DNA from: Rhodococcus pyridinivorans
Lineage (GTDB): Bacteria; Actinomycetota; Actinomycetes; Mycobacteriales; Mycobacteriaceae
Assembly (NCBI RefSeq): GCF_900105195.1
Contig: NZ_FNRX01000002.1
Coordinates: 1,674,001-1,738,000 of the forward strand
Reading direction: 5' to 3'
Length of the DNA: 64,000 nucleotides
Shown: positions 28,836-38,277 of the stretch, in pieces
Numbering within the stretch: position 1 is the first letter of the stretch
Layout: each line of letters begins with the position of its first letter
Notes under the pieces: model-generated
What the model saw: the letters and a program-made list of their open reading frames with translations, nothing else
What the model was told of the DNA's origin: nothing
Databases searched by the model: none
Made by a program: the position numbers and the translations under genes

Positions 28836-29813
28836 ATGTTTCCCGACATCCGTCCCCGCCGGCTGCGCAGCACACCCGCCATCCGACGGCTCGTGGCAGA
28901 AACCTCCCTCGAACCCCGCCACCTCGTGCTCCCGATGTTCGTGGCCGACGGCCTCGACGAGCCGCGCGAGATCGCGTCGATGCCCGGGGTGTACCAGCAC
29001 ACCGCCGATTCGCTGCGCAAGGCCGCGGCCGCGGCCGTGTCCGCCGGTGTCGGCGGCCTGATGCTCTTCGGTGTGCCCAGCCCCGAGGACAAGGACGCCC
29101 GTGGTTCCGCGGCGAGCGATCCCGGCGGTGTGCTCAACCGCGCGCTGCGGTCGCTGCGCAGCGAACTCGGCGACTCCACGGTGATCATGGCCGACACCTG
29201 CCTCGACGAGTTCACCGATCACGGCCACTGCGGTGTGCTCACCGACACCGGCGTCGTCGACAACGACGCGACCCTCGAGCGTTACGCCGAGATGGCCGTC
29301 GCGCAGGCCGACGCCGGGGCGCACCTGCTCGGCCCGAGCGGCATGATGGACGGCCAGATCGGTTTCATCCGGTCCGCGCTGGACGAGGCCGGGCACACCG
29401 AGGTCGGTCAGCTCGCCTACTCCGCGAAATACGCCTCGGCGTTCTACGGTCCCTTCCGCGACGCCGTCGGCTCGTCCCTCGAGGGAGATCGCCGCACCTA
29501 CCAGCAGGATCCGGCGAACCGTCGCGAGTCGCTGCACGAGGTGGACCTCGACCTCGCCGAGGGCGCCGACATGGTGATGGTCAAGCCGGCGATGTCGTAC
29601 CTCGACGTGCTGCGCGAGGTGGCCGACCGCTCGCCCGTCCCGGTGGCCGCCTACCAGATCTCGGGGGAGTACTCGATGATCACCGCGGCCGCGCAGAAGG
29701 GCTGGATCGATCGCGATGCGGCGATCCTCGAATCGCTGGTCGGCATCCGGCGGGCCGGTGCGGACGTCGTCCTCACCTACTGGGCCGCCGAGGTCGCGGG
29801 TCGTCTGTCATGA
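28836..29813 (+). CDS. hemB: Delta-aminolevulinic acid dehydratase (porphobilinogen synthase)
   Basis: Condenses two aminolevulinates to porphobilinogen. The 325-residue sequence holds both active-site lysines: Lys198 in [15 protein letters not shown] and Lys250 in [10 protein letters not shown]. The metal loop is [12 protein letters not shown]: of the three zinc cysteines of the classical enzyme (Cys122, Cys124, Cys132) the middle one is Asp124, so it is probably not a plain zinc enzyme. The ATG at 28836 is preferred to one 18 bases upstream because GGAAGG precedes it. The stop overlaps the next gene. Confidence 0.96.
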   Translation: MFPDIRPRRLRSTPAIRRLVAETSLEPRHLVLPMFVADGLDEPREIASMPGVYQHTADSLRKAAAAAVSAGVGGLMLFGVPSPEDKDARGSAASDPGGVLNRALRSLRSELGDSTVIMADTCLDEFTDHGHCGVLTDTGVVDNDATLERYAEMAVAQADAGAHLLGPSGMMDGQIGFIRSALDEAGHTEVGQLAYSAKYASAFYGPFRDAVGSSLEGDRRTYQQDPANRRESLHEVDLDLAEGADMVMVKPAMSYLDVLREVADRSPVPVAAYQISGEYSMITAAAQKGWIDRDAAILESLVGIRRAGADVVLTYWAAEVAGRLS

Positions 29814-30343
29814 GCTTCCCCGCACCTCCTGTCGGGCCCGGCCCCGCGGCGAATCGTCCCGTTCCCGGAGACGTCACGACGGCCCACCAATTGTGGTGCG
29901 GGGTACTCGCTCTCGCCGTCGTGAGTTTGGCGGCAAGTCTCGCCGATCTGCTGAGTCGACGCGAGGAACTGCTCGACCTCATGACCACGATGGCCGCCGA
30001 GCAGGCCATCGAGGGCGTCACCACGGAGCAGCTCGAGTCGGCGGTCCCGCTGCTGGTCGCGCTGACCGCCGGCATCGGCCTGGTGATCGTCGGACTGCTC
30101 TATCTGGTAGTCAGGCAGCTGTTGAAGGCCAAGAACTGGGCCCGGATGCTGCTGACCCTGCTCGGGGTGTTCATGTCGCTGTCGACCCTGCCCACCGTCT
30201 TCGGTGTGGGCGTCGGGGAGGGCGGCGCGGGGTGGATACTCGGTGTGGTGGGCATTCTGCAAGCCGTCGCGACCGTCGGAGCGATCGTGCTGATGCACCG
30301 GCGGGATGCCAACCGCTTCTTCCTGCGACTGCCGGAAGAATAG
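29810..30343 (+). CDS. Four-TM conserved membrane protein
   Basis: A 177-residue membrane protein: a Pro/Gly-rich cytoplasmic start, a first membrane segment ([21 protein letters not shown]), an extracytoplasmic stretch of about 40 residues, and three further segments to about residue 165. No catalytic motif. Its ATG overlaps the hemB stop, so it is produced with haem synthesis enzymes, an arrangement also found in mycobacteria. A role connected with porphyrin or membrane assembly is conceivable but not supported by sequence. Confidence 0.7.
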   Translation: MSFPAPPVGPGPAANRPVPGDVTTAHQLWCGVLALAVVSLAASLADLLSRREELLDLMTTMAAEQAIEGVTTEQLESAVPLLVALTAGIGLVIVGLLYLVVRQLLKAKNWARMLLTLLGVFMSLSTLPTVFGVGVGEGGAGWILGVVGILQAVATVGAIVLMHRRDANRFFLRLPEE

Positions 30344-30436
30344 ACGTACCACTCGGTTTCGTCCGGCGCGACCGAAGAGTACGGTGGGCTCACCATGTGG
30401 GCCGCACGGCCCTTTCCGTCGAGCGAAAAGGACGTC

Positions 30437-30556
30437 ATGCAGGTGGAACCGCGGCCCTATGGGCGCCGTCGCGAATTGGTGTTGATCGCTCTCATCGCCC
30501 TCCTCGGACTGGTGACCACCGTGCTGCTGGTGATCCCCGGCGCGTTCGCCGCTTGA
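30437..30556 (+). CDS. 39-residue single-TM protein
   Basis: A small frame not normally reported: MQVEPRPYGRRRELVLIALI then ALLGLVTTVLLVIPGAFAA. A basic start (RRR) precedes one strong membrane segment of about 22 residues. AAAAGGA stands before the ATG at 30437, an in-frame ATG at 30395 is an alternative, and its TGA overlaps the TTG start of the next gene (TTGA), in the style of the coupled junctions in this window. The combination of ribosome binding site, membrane segment and coupling makes it credible. Function unknown. Confidence 0.6.
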   Translation: MQVEPRPYGRRRELVLIALIALLGLVTTVLLVIPGAFAA

Positions 30557-31098
30557 CCGACCCGACGGCCCCCGATCCGGCGACCCCTGATCCGGCAACC
30601 CCTGATCCGATGGGCACCGACCCGGCCGGGCCGCTGTTCCACGAACCCGGAGCGCGCTGGCGCACGGTCGCCATCGGCCCGCTGGTCTGCGTCGTGGCCC
30701 TCGTCGTCGAACTGTTCACCGGCCCCGTCGTGCACTGGGTCGCGCTGCCGATCATCGCGATCGTGCTCGCCGGCTTTTCCTACGTGATGGTCGTGGCTGC
30801 TCGTCGGCACGTCAGCGTCGAGCTCACCTCCACGGTCCTGCGGCAGGGAACCGAGGAACTGCCGGTCGCCGAGATCGAGGCGGTGCTGCCGCCGCCACCG
30901 GACGACCGGCGCGATCCGGAACGCTGGGAGACCGCCCGAAGCCTCGGCGAACTGGCGGATGTGCCGCGCGGCCGCAAGCCTGTCGGACTGCGGCTCATCG
31001 GAGGAACGTTCGTGCGGGCGTGGGCGAAGGACGCCGACGAGCTGCGAGCACGGCTCGGCGAGCTCGTCGGCGAACCCGGTCAGACTGCGACGTCCTGA
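30553..31098 (+). CDS. Two-TM conserved membrane protein
   Basis: 181 residues if the TTG at 30553 is used, 162 from the ATG at 30610; the TTG overlaps the stop of the small TM gene. The N terminus has a PDPATPDP-type repeat (15 bp imperfect tandem repeat at 30574-30603). Two adjacent membrane segments follow (AIGPLVCVVALVVELFTG; VALPIIAIVLAGFSYVMVVA), then a cytoplasmic beta-rich domain (HVSVELTSTVLRQGTEELPV; VGLRLIGGTFVRAWAKDADE). The layout resembles the DUF3093 type of actinobacterial membrane protein, though I am not sure of the family. Its end overlaps the converging acyl-CoA dehydrogenase by 19 bp. Confidence 0.7.
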   Translation: MTDPTAPDPATPDPATPDPMGTDPAGPLFHEPGARWRTVAIGPLVCVVALVVELFTGPVVHWVALPIIAIVLAGFSYVMVVAARRHVSVELTSTVLRQGTEELPVAEIEAVLPPPPDDRRDPERWETARSLGELADVPRGRKPVGLRLIGGTFVRAWAKDADELRARLGELVGEPGQTATS

Positions 31099-33026
31099 GG
31101 TGGGACGACCGCTCCCTCACGGTCGAGCATGGCCGAGCCGAGCAGGTAGTCGGGCACACCCAACCCGTCCACGAGCGTCAACGCGTGCGGACGCAGGCTG
31201 CGGCCCCGCTCGTTGATCCCGCGTGTGACGGCCTTGGCGCGTTCGACCGACAGCAGGCGGTGCTCCATGAACCACGCCTTGTCCTCGTCGATGATCGTCA
31301 GCGCGTAGAGATCGCACAGCTCCGACAGCAGGTCGCGGGCGGTCTCGTCCTTGCAGTCCTCGATCGCGGCGACGAACGCCTCGAGCACGACTCGGTCGAT
31401 GTGCGCGCGGGCGGCGTGCAGAACGTGGTCCTGCACGAAGTTGAAGGCGTCGAACGGGTTGTCCTCACGCTTCATCGCGGCCTGCAGGCGCCGGGCCGCA
31501 GTGGACAGCAGGTACTGCTCACGGTCCTCGAACATCGTCACCTGGGTGCCGCGGTCGAAGAGGCTGCCGTCCTCCTCGTTGTCCTGGCGGGTGTCGACGA
31601 TCGTCTGGATGATCTGCTGCGCCGCGGTGCGCTTCTTGACGATGTCGGAGATGGTGGTCGCGGCGAAGCGCATCCACTCCACCGGGCTCATGCCCTGCAC
31701 CTCGTCGGCGTAGGCCGTGAGCAGTTCCTTCGCGACCAGCTGGGTCAGGACGTGGTTGTCGCCCTCGAAGGTCGTGAACACGTCCACGTCCGCGCGCAGC
31801 GCCGTCAGCCGGTTCTCGGCCATGTAGCCGGCACCACCGCACGCCTCGCGGCACTCCTGTATCGCCCGCGACGCGTGCCAGGTGTTGGCGGCCTTGAGGC
31901 CGGCCGCGCGACCCTCGAGTTCGCGCTGTTCCTGCGCGTCGAGTTCCTGCAACGACGTCGACTGCAGCCGGTGCATCGTCGTGAGCAGCTCGTTCTGGGC
32001 GAAGCCGAGCGCGTACGAGCGGGCGATCAGCGGGAGCAGGCGCCGCTGGTGGACGAGATAGTCCATGATCGGCACCTCGCCGTCGCGCCCGGGGGCGTCG
32101 AACTGGCGACGCTTCTCGGCGTAGCGGGTGGCGATGCTCAGCGCGACCCGCGCCGCCGCACCCGCCGAGCCGCCGACGGTGATGCGCCCGCGGACCAGCG
32201 TGCCGAGCATCGTGAAGAACCGTCGGCTCGGGTTGTCGATGTCCGAGGCGTAGGTGCCGTCCGGTTCGACGTCCGCGTACTTGTTGAGCAGGTTCTCCCG
32301 GGGGATGCGCACCTGGTCGAAGACGATGCGGCCGTTGTCGACACCCGGCAGGCCGCCCTTGTAACCGCAGTCGGAGGTCGTCACACCCGGCAGGTCGTTG
32401 CCGTCCTCGTCGCGGATCGGGACGACGAAACAGTGCACACCGTGCGTCTCACCCTGCGTGACGAGCTGCGCGAAGACGGCCGCGAACCGGGCGTGTTGCG
32501 CCGCGCCACCGATGTAGTCCTTGCGGGACGACGGGGTGGGGGAGTGGATCACGAACTCCTGGGTGTCCGGATCATAGGTCGCCGTGGTCTCGAGCGACTG
32601 CACGTCGCTGCCGTGGCCCGTCTCGGTCATCGCGAAGCAGCCGAGCACGTCGAGGTCGATGAGCTGCTTGACGTACTTCTCGTGGTGCCGCTCGGTGCCG
32701 AGGTTCTCGATGGCACCGCCGAACAGGCCCCACTGCACGCCCGCCTTGACCATCAGCGACAGGTCGGACATCGCGAGCATCTCGATGGATGCGACCGCGC
32801 CGCCCGCGTCGCCCGTGCCGCCGGACTCGACGGAGAAGCCCGCCGCGGCATAGCCGTGTTCGGCGAGGATGCGCATCTGCTCGAGCGTGATGGCGCGCGC
32901 CTTGTCGGTCTCGGGGGTGTAGTGCGGTGCAAACTTCTCGTGCGCGAGATCCTTGCGTGCGCGTTCGCGTGCTTCGTGCCACGCACCGTCGAGTGCGATG
33001 CGCAGGTGTTCGGCTGTCGTCGGCAT
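31080..33026 (-). CDS. Acyl-CoA dehydrogenase/oxidase family protein (long form)
   Basis: A 648-residue flavoprotein. The FAD-binding segment CFAMTETGHGSDVQSLETTA and the C-terminal ACGGAGYMAENRLTALRADV are typical of the acyl-CoA oxidase branch of the acyl-CoA dehydrogenase superfamily, and the length (against about 380 for ordinary dehydrogenases) includes the extra helical ACOX C-terminal domain. It should catalyse the first step of fatty-acid beta-oxidation, passing electrons to ETF or oxygen. The ATG at 33026 lies only 126 bp from the hemL start on the other strand; that gap is AT-rich and should hold both promoters. Confidence 0.9.
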   Translation of the reverse strand: MPTTAEHLRIALDGAWHEARERARKDLAHEKFAPHYTPETDKARAITLEQMRILAEHGYAAAGFSVESGGTGDAGGAVASIEMLAMSDLSLMVKAGVQWGLFGGAIENLGTERHHEKYVKQLIDLDVLGCFAMTETGHGSDVQSLETTATYDPDTQEFVIHSPTPSSRKDYIGGAAQHARFAAVFAQLVTQGETHGVHCFVVPIRDEDGNDLPGVTTSDCGYKGGLPGVDNGRIVFDQVRIPRENLLNKYADVEPDGTYASDIDNPSRRFFTMLGTLVRGRITVGGSAGAAARVALSIATRYAEKRRQFDAPGRDGEVPIMDYLVHQRRLLPLIARSYALGFAQNELLTTMHRLQSTSLQELDAQEQRELEGRAAGLKAANTWHASRAIQECREACGGAGYMAENRLTALRADVDVFTTFEGDNHVLTQLVAKELLTAYADEVQGMSPVEWMRFAATTISDIVKKRTAAQQIIQTIVDTRQDNEEDGSLFDRGTQVTMFEDREQYLLSTAARRLQAAMKREDNPFDAFNFVQDHVLHAARAHIDRVVLEAFVAAIEDCKDETARDLLSELCDLYALTIIDEDKAWFMEHRLLSVERAKAVTRGINERGRSLRPHALTLVDGLGVPDYLLGSAMLDREGAVVPPQDVAV

Positions 33027-33152
33027 GCCTCAAACGATAGGTGCGACAAGTCACTCACGGTGTCCCTTTTTCCTGGTAAGGGAGAAAAAACACATGAGGT
33101 TTGAGGAACACTGTTTTTGGCAAATCCCGCGAAACTACGGACACTGGAAGTC

Positions 33153-34478
33153 GTGACTGCGACCCCCGATGCTTCGTCCACCCACGACACTCGATCCGCC
33201 GCACTCTTCCACCGGGCATCGAAGGTGACACCGGGGGGCGTCAACTCTCCGGTCCGCGCGTTCGGATCGGTCGGCGGCAATCCTCCTTTCTTCGCATCGG
33301 GATCGGGTCCGCTGCTCACCGACGTCGACGGAAAAACCTACGTCGACCTGGTGTGTTCTTGGGGCCCGATGATTCTCGGGCACGCGCATCCGGCGGTCGT
33401 CGAGGCCGTCCGATCCACCGCGCCGGCGGGTCTGTCGTTCGGTGCCCCCACCGAGGGTGAGGTCGAACTCGCCGAGGAGATCGTCGCCCGCATCGCACCC
33501 GTCGAGCAGGTCCGGCTCGTCAACTCCGGCACCGAGGCGACGATGAGCGCCGTCCGTCTCGCGCGCGGATTCACCGGACGGTCGAAGATCGTGAAGTTCG
33601 CGGGTTGTTATCACGGTCACGTCGACGCGCTGCTCGCCGACGCCGGTTCCGGCCTCGCCACCTTCGGTCTGCCCACCTCGCCCGGCGTCACGGGCGCCCA
33701 GGCGGGCGACACCATCGTCGTCCCCTACAACGACCTCGCCGCCGTGCGCGCCGCCTTCGAGGCGAACCCCGGTGAGATCGCCGCGGTCATCACCGAGGCC
33801 GCCGCCGGCAACATGGGCACCGTCCCGCCGGTGTCCGGCTTCAACGAGGGCCTGCGCGAACTCACCCGTGAGCACGGCGCGCTGCTGATCATGGACGAGG
33901 TGATGACCGGCTTCCGCGCGAGCCCGACCGGCTGGCACGGCATCGACGGTGTCTCCGGCGACCTGATGACCTTCGGCAAGGTCATGAGCGGAGGTCTGCC
34001 CGCCGCGGCCTTCGGTGGCCGCGCCGACGTCATGGCCCATCTCGCCCCGAGCGGACCGGTCTACCAGGCCGGCACCCTGTCCGGTAATCCCGTCGCCGTG
34101 GCCGCCGGCCTCGCGAGCCTGCGTGCCGCCGACGCCGAGGTCTACGCCAACCTGGACCGCAACTCCGAGACCCTCGGGCGTCTGCTGGGGGAGGCACTCG
34201 CCGCCGAAGGGGTGCCGCACCGCGTCCAGAATGCCGGCACGCTGCTGAGCGTCTTCTTCACCGATGAGCCGGTGACGAACTACGAGCAGGCCAAGGCCGC
34301 GCAGACCTGGCGCTTCCCGGCCTTCTTCCACGCGCTGCTCGAGCGCGGCGTCTATGCACCCCCGAGTGCCTTCGAGACGTGGTTCGTCTCGTCCGCGCTC
34401 GACGACGACGCGTTCTCGCGGGTCGCCGACGCGCTGCCGCACGCCGCGCGCGCGGCCGCCGCGGCGACCGCGCCGTAG
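33153..34478 (+). CDS. hemL: Glutamate-1-semialdehyde 2,1-aminomutase
   Basis: Converts glutamate-1-semialdehyde to 5-aminolevulinate, the step after HemA. The 441-residue class III aminotransferase has [15 protein letters not shown] at the start, [30 protein letters not shown] and the PLP lysine, Lys276, in [18 protein letters not shown]. The GTG at 33153 has GGAAG a few bases before it. It stands apart from the rex-hemACDB operon, 3.3 kb downstream, and is followed by a phosphatase and the cytochrome c assembly genes, all on the same strand, as in mycobacteria. Confidence 0.96.
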   Translation: MTATPDASSTHDTRSAALFHRASKVTPGGVNSPVRAFGSVGGNPPFFASGSGPLLTDVDGKTYVDLVCSWGPMILGHAHPAVVEAVRSTAPAGLSFGAPTEGEVELAEEIVARIAPVEQVRLVNSGTEATMSAVRLARGFTGRSKIVKFAGCYHGHVDALLADAGSGLATFGLPTSPGVTGAQAGDTIVVPYNDLAAVRAAFEANPGEIAAVITEAAAGNMGTVPPVSGFNEGLRELTREHGALLIMDEVMTGFRASPTGWHGIDGVSGDLMTFGKVMSGGLPAAAFGGRADVMAHLAPSGPVYQAGTLSGNPVAVAAGLASLRAADAEVYANLDRNSETLGRLLGEALAAEGVPHRVQNAGTLLSVFFTDEPVTNYEQAKAAQTWRFPAFFHALLERGVYAPPSAFETWFVSSALDDDAFSRVADALPHAARAAAAATAP

Positions 34479-34539
34479 CACCGCTCTCCTGCCTGCCCAG
34501 CCCGATCCGCCCCTCCCACACCCCTCGAGGAACATCGAC

Positions 34540-35190
34540 GTGACCGACGCCGCCCCGTCCGAGACCCGCACGATCGTGCACGTGCTCCGCCACGGAGAGG
34601 TCCACAACCCCTCCGGAATCCTCTACGGCCGCCTGTCCGGCTTCAAGCTGTCGGTGACCGGTGAGGCCCAGGCACGTGCGGTCGCGGCGTCGCTCGCCGA
34701 CCACGACATCGCACACGTGGTCGCGTCCCCGCTCGAACGGGCCCAGCAGACCGCCGCCCCGATCGCGGAGAAGCACGGACTGCAGATCCGCACCGACGAG
34801 AACCTCATCGAGGCGGCCAACGACTTCGAGGGCTTGAAGGTCTCGGTCGGCGACGGTGCGCTCAGCCGCCCGCGCCACTGGTGGAAGCTGCGCGATCCGT
34901 TCACCCCTTCCTGGGGCGAGCCCTACCTGCAGATCGCCCACCGCATGCTCGCCGCCGTCCACGCGGCCCGCGTGGCCGCGGTGGGGCGGGAAGCGGTGTG
35001 CGTGAGCCACCAACTCCCGGTGTGGACGCTGCGCCGCTTCCTCGAGGGCGAGCGACTGTGGCACGACCCGCGTCGCCGCCAGTGCAGCCTCGCCTCGCTG
35101 ACCTCCCTGGTCTACGAGGGTGACACCCTCGTCGACCTGGTCTACTCCGAGCCGGCCGGCGCCTCCGACCCGAACGTCCACGGCGCATGA
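34540..35190 (+). CDS. Histidine phosphatase family protein
   Basis: A 216-residue phosphoglycerate-mutase-like phosphatase. The phosphohistidine motif is VHVLRHGEVHNPSGILYGRL (His about residue 18), later SPLERAQQTAAPI, and the second His in VCVSHQLPVW. It is most like broad-specificity phosphatases rather than mutases. GAGGAA lies before the GTG at 34540. Its TGA overlaps the start of the tlpA-like gene, so it belongs to the cytochrome c biogenesis operon, although a direct role there is not known. Confidence 0.88.
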   Translation: MTDAAPSETRTIVHVLRHGEVHNPSGILYGRLSGFKLSVTGEAQARAVAASLADHDIAHVVASPLERAQQTAAPIAEKHGLQIRTDENLIEAANDFEGLKVSVGDGALSRPRHWWKLRDPFTPSWGEPYLQIAHRMLAAVHAARVAAVGREAVCVSHQLPVWTLRRFLEGERLWHDPRRRQCSLASLTSLVYEGDTLVDLVYSEPAGASDPNVHGA

Positions 35191-35792
35191 GAAAGGTGTT
35201 CCGGGCGACGGTCGCCGCGATCTGCGGTGCCGTCCTTCTCACCTCCTGCGCCACCGGGGACGACGCCGTCGCCACCGGGGGAACGTTCGACTTCGTCTCG
35301 CCCGGCGGGCAGACCCGCATCTTCTACGACCCCCCGGCCGACCGGGGCACCCTCGGTGAGCTCACCGGCGAGGACCTCATGAACGAGGGCGAGACCATCT
35401 CCCTCGACGACTACGAGGGCCAGGTCGTCGTGCTCAACGTGTGGGGCCAGTGGTGCGCGCCGTGCCGCAGCGAAGCCGACGATCTCGAGGAGGTCTACGA
35501 GGCCACCAAAGATCTCGGGGTGCAGTTCCTCGGCATCAACGTCCGCGACAATCAGCGCGACAAGGCCCAGGACTTCGTCACCGACCAGCGGATCGGCTAC
35601 CCGTCGATCTACGACCCGCCGATGCGGTCGCTGCTCGCCCTCGGCCGCAACTACCCGACCTCGGTCGTGCCGACGACGGTCGTCCTCGACCGTGAGCACC
35701 GCGTGGCTGCGGTCTACCTGACCGAACTGCTCGCCGAGGACCTGCAACCGGTCGTCGAACGGGTCGCGGCGGAACCGGATTCGGAGCAGTAA
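35187..35792 (+). CDS. TlpA-like thiol:disulphide oxidoreductase lipoprotein (cytochrome c biogenesis)
   Basis: A 201-residue lipoprotein: signal peptide with lipobox LTSC (Cys21), then a TlpA/ResA thioredoxin fold with active site WGQWCAPCRSEADD (Cys90, Cys93). It should keep apocytochrome c cysteines reduced on the outer face of the membrane, receiving electrons from the CcdA protein encoded next. The GTGA/ATGA-type junctions connect it to the phosphatase gene, and two bases separate it from ccdA. Confidence 0.93.
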   Translation: MRKVFRATVAAICGAVLLTSCATGDDAVATGGTFDFVSPGGQTRIFYDPPADRGTLGELTGEDLMNEGETISLDDYEGQVVVLNVWGQWCAPCRSEADDLEEVYEATKDLGVQFLGINVRDNQRDKAQDFVTDQRIGYPSIYDPPMRSLLALGRNYPTSVVPTTVVLDREHRVAAVYLTELLAEDLQPVVERVAAEPDSEQ

Positions 35793-35794
35793 CA

Positions 35795-36613
35795 GTGATC
35801 CTTGCGTCGGGTGTCGGGGAGACCTTCCAGAACGCGGCCCTGTCGGGTCCGCTGCTGCTGGCGATGGGCGCGTGCCTGCTCGCCGGTCTCGTCTCCTTCG
35901 CATCGCCGTGTGTCGTGCCGCTCGTTCCCGGCTATCTGTCCTACCTCGCCGGAGTGGTGGGAGCCGAAGCCCCCGCCGTCACCGCCGAGCAGGCCGGTGC
36001 CCGCACCACGACCGTCCGCAGCGACGGCCGCCTCCGGGTGGCCGGTGCCGCCGGGCTGTTCGTCCTCGGATTCACCGTGGTGTTCGTCCTCGCGACGGCC
36101 TCGGTGTTCGGGGCGATCTCCGCGCTCGCCGTCAACCGCGAACTGCTCATGCGGATCGGTGGGGTCGTCACCATCGTGATGGGTCTGGTCTTCATCGGTC
36201 TCATCCCGGCCTTGCAGCGCGACACGCGTCCGGCGCCCCGGCGCATCTCGAACCTTGCGGGAGCCCCGCTGCTCGGCGCGGTGTTCGCGCTCGGGTGGAC
36301 CCCGTGCCTCGGTCCCACCCTCGCCGGCGTCATCTCGCTCGCGGCGGGCACCGAGGGCACCACCGCGGCACGCGGGGTGACGCTGATCGTCGCCTACTGC
36401 CTCGGCCTCGGGTTGCCGTTCGTCGTGCTCGCGCTCGGTTCGGCGCGGGCGCTGCGCGGGGTGGGCTGGCTGCGCACCCACGCGCGGACCGTGCAAATCG
36501 TCGGTGGCCTGATGCTCATGGCCGTCGGCATCGCTCTCGTCACCGGTGCGTGGGACCTGTTCGTGTCCTGGGTCCGTGACTCGTTCATCTCGGAAGTGAC
36601 TCTGCCCGTATGA
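35795..36613 (+). CDS. ccdA: Cytochrome c biogenesis protein CcdA
   Basis: A 272-residue six-TM protein that moves reducing power from cytoplasmic thioredoxin to the outer face. The two redox cysteines are in VSFASPCVVPLVPGYLSYLAG and LGWTPCLGPTLAGVI, in the pseudo-symmetric CcdA arrangement. A charged loop (about residues 60-85) separates the first segments. The stop overlaps the resB-like ATG. The four genes tlpA-ccdA-resB-ccsB form a complete system II assembly set. Confidence 0.95.
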   Translation: MILASGVGETFQNAALSGPLLLAMGACLLAGLVSFASPCVVPLVPGYLSYLAGVVGAEAPAVTAEQAGARTTTVRSDGRLRVAGAAGLFVLGFTVVFVLATASVFGAISALAVNRELLMRIGGVVTIVMGLVFIGLIPALQRDTRPAPRRISNLAGAPLLGAVFALGWTPCLGPTLAGVISLAAGTEGTTAARGVTLIVAYCLGLGLPFVVLALGSARALRGVGWLRTHARTVQIVGGLMLMAVGIALVTGAWDLFVSWVRDSFISEVTLPV

Positions 36614-38277
36614 CCGCGACACACACCCCGACCCCCGCACCGCAGCCGTCGCCTCCGCCGCGACAGGCCGCGTTCGGACGTGCCACGGCCTTCGTGCGGA
36701 ACACCTGGCGCGGCCTGACGTCGATGCGGACCGCGCTGGTCCTGCTGTTCCTGCTCGCGCTCGCCGCGATCCCGGGCGCACTCCTGCCGCAGCGCAGCCT
36801 CAACACCCAGAAGGTCGACGAGTACATCGCGGCCCGGCCGACGCTCGGACCGATCATGGACCGCTTCGAGCTGTTCGACGTCTTCGGAAGCTTCTGGTTC
36901 ACCGCCGTCTACGTGCTGCTGTTCGTCTCTCTGGTCGGCTGCATCCTGCCGCGCTGCGTCGAGCACTTCCACGCCCTGCGCACCCCGCCGGTCGCCGCGC
37001 CGCGCAACCTGCAGCGCCTGCCGCACCACACACAGACGATGGTGGCCGAGGCCCCCGCCGACGCCCTCGACCGGATCCAGAAAGAGCTGCGCGGTTGGAA
37101 GGTCGTGCGCCGCGAGGGCGGTGCCCGCGGGCGTGACGGCGAGGTGACCCTGTCCGCCGAGAAGGGTTATCTGCGCGAGGCCGGCAACCTGGTCTTCCAC
37201 ATCTCCCTCGTCGGGCTGCTCGTCGCCGTCGCCGCCGGCAAGCTCTTCGGTTACGAGGGGCAGCGCATCCTGGTCGCGAACGGTGAGGAGTTCTGCACCA
37301 CCTCGCCCGCCTCCTTCGACTCGTTCCGCGCCGGCAGCACGCTCGACGGCACCGGTCTGAACCCCATGTGCGTGCGGGTGAACACCTTCGTCGCCGACTA
37401 TCTCGACAACGGCCAGGCCGAGATGTTCACCTCCGACATCGAGTACCAGTACGGCGACGACCTCGTCACGAACACCTGGCGCGACGCGCAATTGAAGGTC
37501 AACCATCCGCTGCGGGTCGGCAGCGACCGCGTGTACCTACAGGGTCACGGTTACGCCCCGACCTTCACGGTCACCTGGCCGAACGGCGAGACCCGCACCG
37601 AAACGATGCAGTGGGCGCCCGACGACGCGACGACCTTCCTCAGCAGCGGCGCCATGCGCTTCGACCCGCCCGGTGGCATGTACCCCGACGCCGACGAGCG
37701 CCGGAAGAACCAGATCGCGATCGAGGGACTGTTCGCGCCGACGGCGTCCTTCCACGGCACGCTGCTCACATCGATCTTCCCCGCCCTGACGGACCCGGCT
37801 GTCGCCATCGACATCTACAAGGGCGACTCCGGTCTCGACACCGGCAACCCGCAGTCGCTGTTCTCGCTCAACAAGGAACTGATCAATCAGGGACGCCTCG
37901 TGAAGCAGGATCGTGTCAACCTGCGTCCGGGGGAGAGCGTGACGCTCGCCGACGGCACCGAGGTGCGATTCGACAAGGCCACCGACTTCGTCAACCTGCA
38001 GGTCTCCCACGACCCGGCTCAGCAGTGGGTGCTGGTCGCGGCGATCTTCATGATGGGCGGACTGCTCGTGTCGCTGCTGGTCAAACGACGCAGAGTGTGG
38101 GCACGCGCGTACCCGGACGGTACAGTGAGCGACGGCGAACGACGGACCGTAGTAGAGCTCGGCGGTCTCGCACGAACCGATCAGGCCGGATGGGGAGACG
38201 AGTTCGACCGACTGGTCGAGCGCCTTCTCGGCGACGATGCACCCTCCGCCCCGGCGGCACAGGAGAAGAAGAACTGA
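36610..38277 (+). CDS. resB: Cytochrome c biogenesis protein ResB/Ccs1
   Basis: A 555-residue membrane protein of system II haem ligation. After a Pro-rich cytoplasmic start, TM segments occur at about residues 35-60, 95-115 and 190-215, then a large extracytoplasmic domain of about 250 residues, a final TM near residue 478-495 and a ~60-residue cytoplasmic tail. Typical sequence stretches are TSMRTALVLLFLLALAAIPG, LPQRSLN, and AGNLVFHISLVGLLVAVAAG. It binds haem together with CcsB. It is coupled at both ends to its neighbours. Confidence 0.94.
   Translation: MTATHTPTPAPQPSPPPRQAAFGRATAFVRNTWRGLTSMRTALVLLFLLALAAIPGALLPQRSLNTQKVDEYIAARPTLGPIMDRFELFDVFGSFWFTAVYVLLFVSLVGCILPRCVEHFHALRTPPVAAPRNLQRLPHHTQTMVAEAPADALDRIQKELRGWKVVRREGGARGRDGEVTLSAEKGYLREAGNLVFHISLVGLLVAVAAGKLFGYEGQRILVANGEEFCTTSPASFDSFRAGSTLDGTGLNPMCVRVNTFVADYLDNGQAEMFTSDIEYQYGDDLVTNTWRDAQLKVNHPLRVGSDRVYLQGHGYAPTFTVTWPNGETRTETMQWAPDDATTFLSSGAMRFDPPGGMYPDADERRKNQIAIEGLFAPTASFHGTLLTSIFPALTDPAVAIDIYKGDSGLDTGNPQSLFSLNKELINQGRLVKQDRVNLRPGESVTLADGTEVRFDKATDFVNLQVSHDPAQQWVLVAAIFMMGGLLVSLLVKRRRVWARAYPDGTVSDGERRTVVELGGLARTDQAGWGDEFDRLVERLLGDDAPSAPAAQEKKN

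Noticed and set aside
25756..28875. 1039-codon minus-strand frame opposite hemA-hemC-hemD
   Set aside because: Antisense shadow with Arg/Gly/Asp-rich composition and no family motifs; the plus-strand hem genes are certain.
31020..33104. 694-codon plus-strand frame opposite the acyl-CoA dehydrogenase
   Set aside because: Shadow frame; the minus-strand gene has clear flavoprotein motifs.
33028..33106. CCTCAAAC / GTTTGAGG inverted repeat in the AT-rich spacer before hemL
   Set aside because: The arms are 63 bp apart and short; too likely by chance to call an operator.
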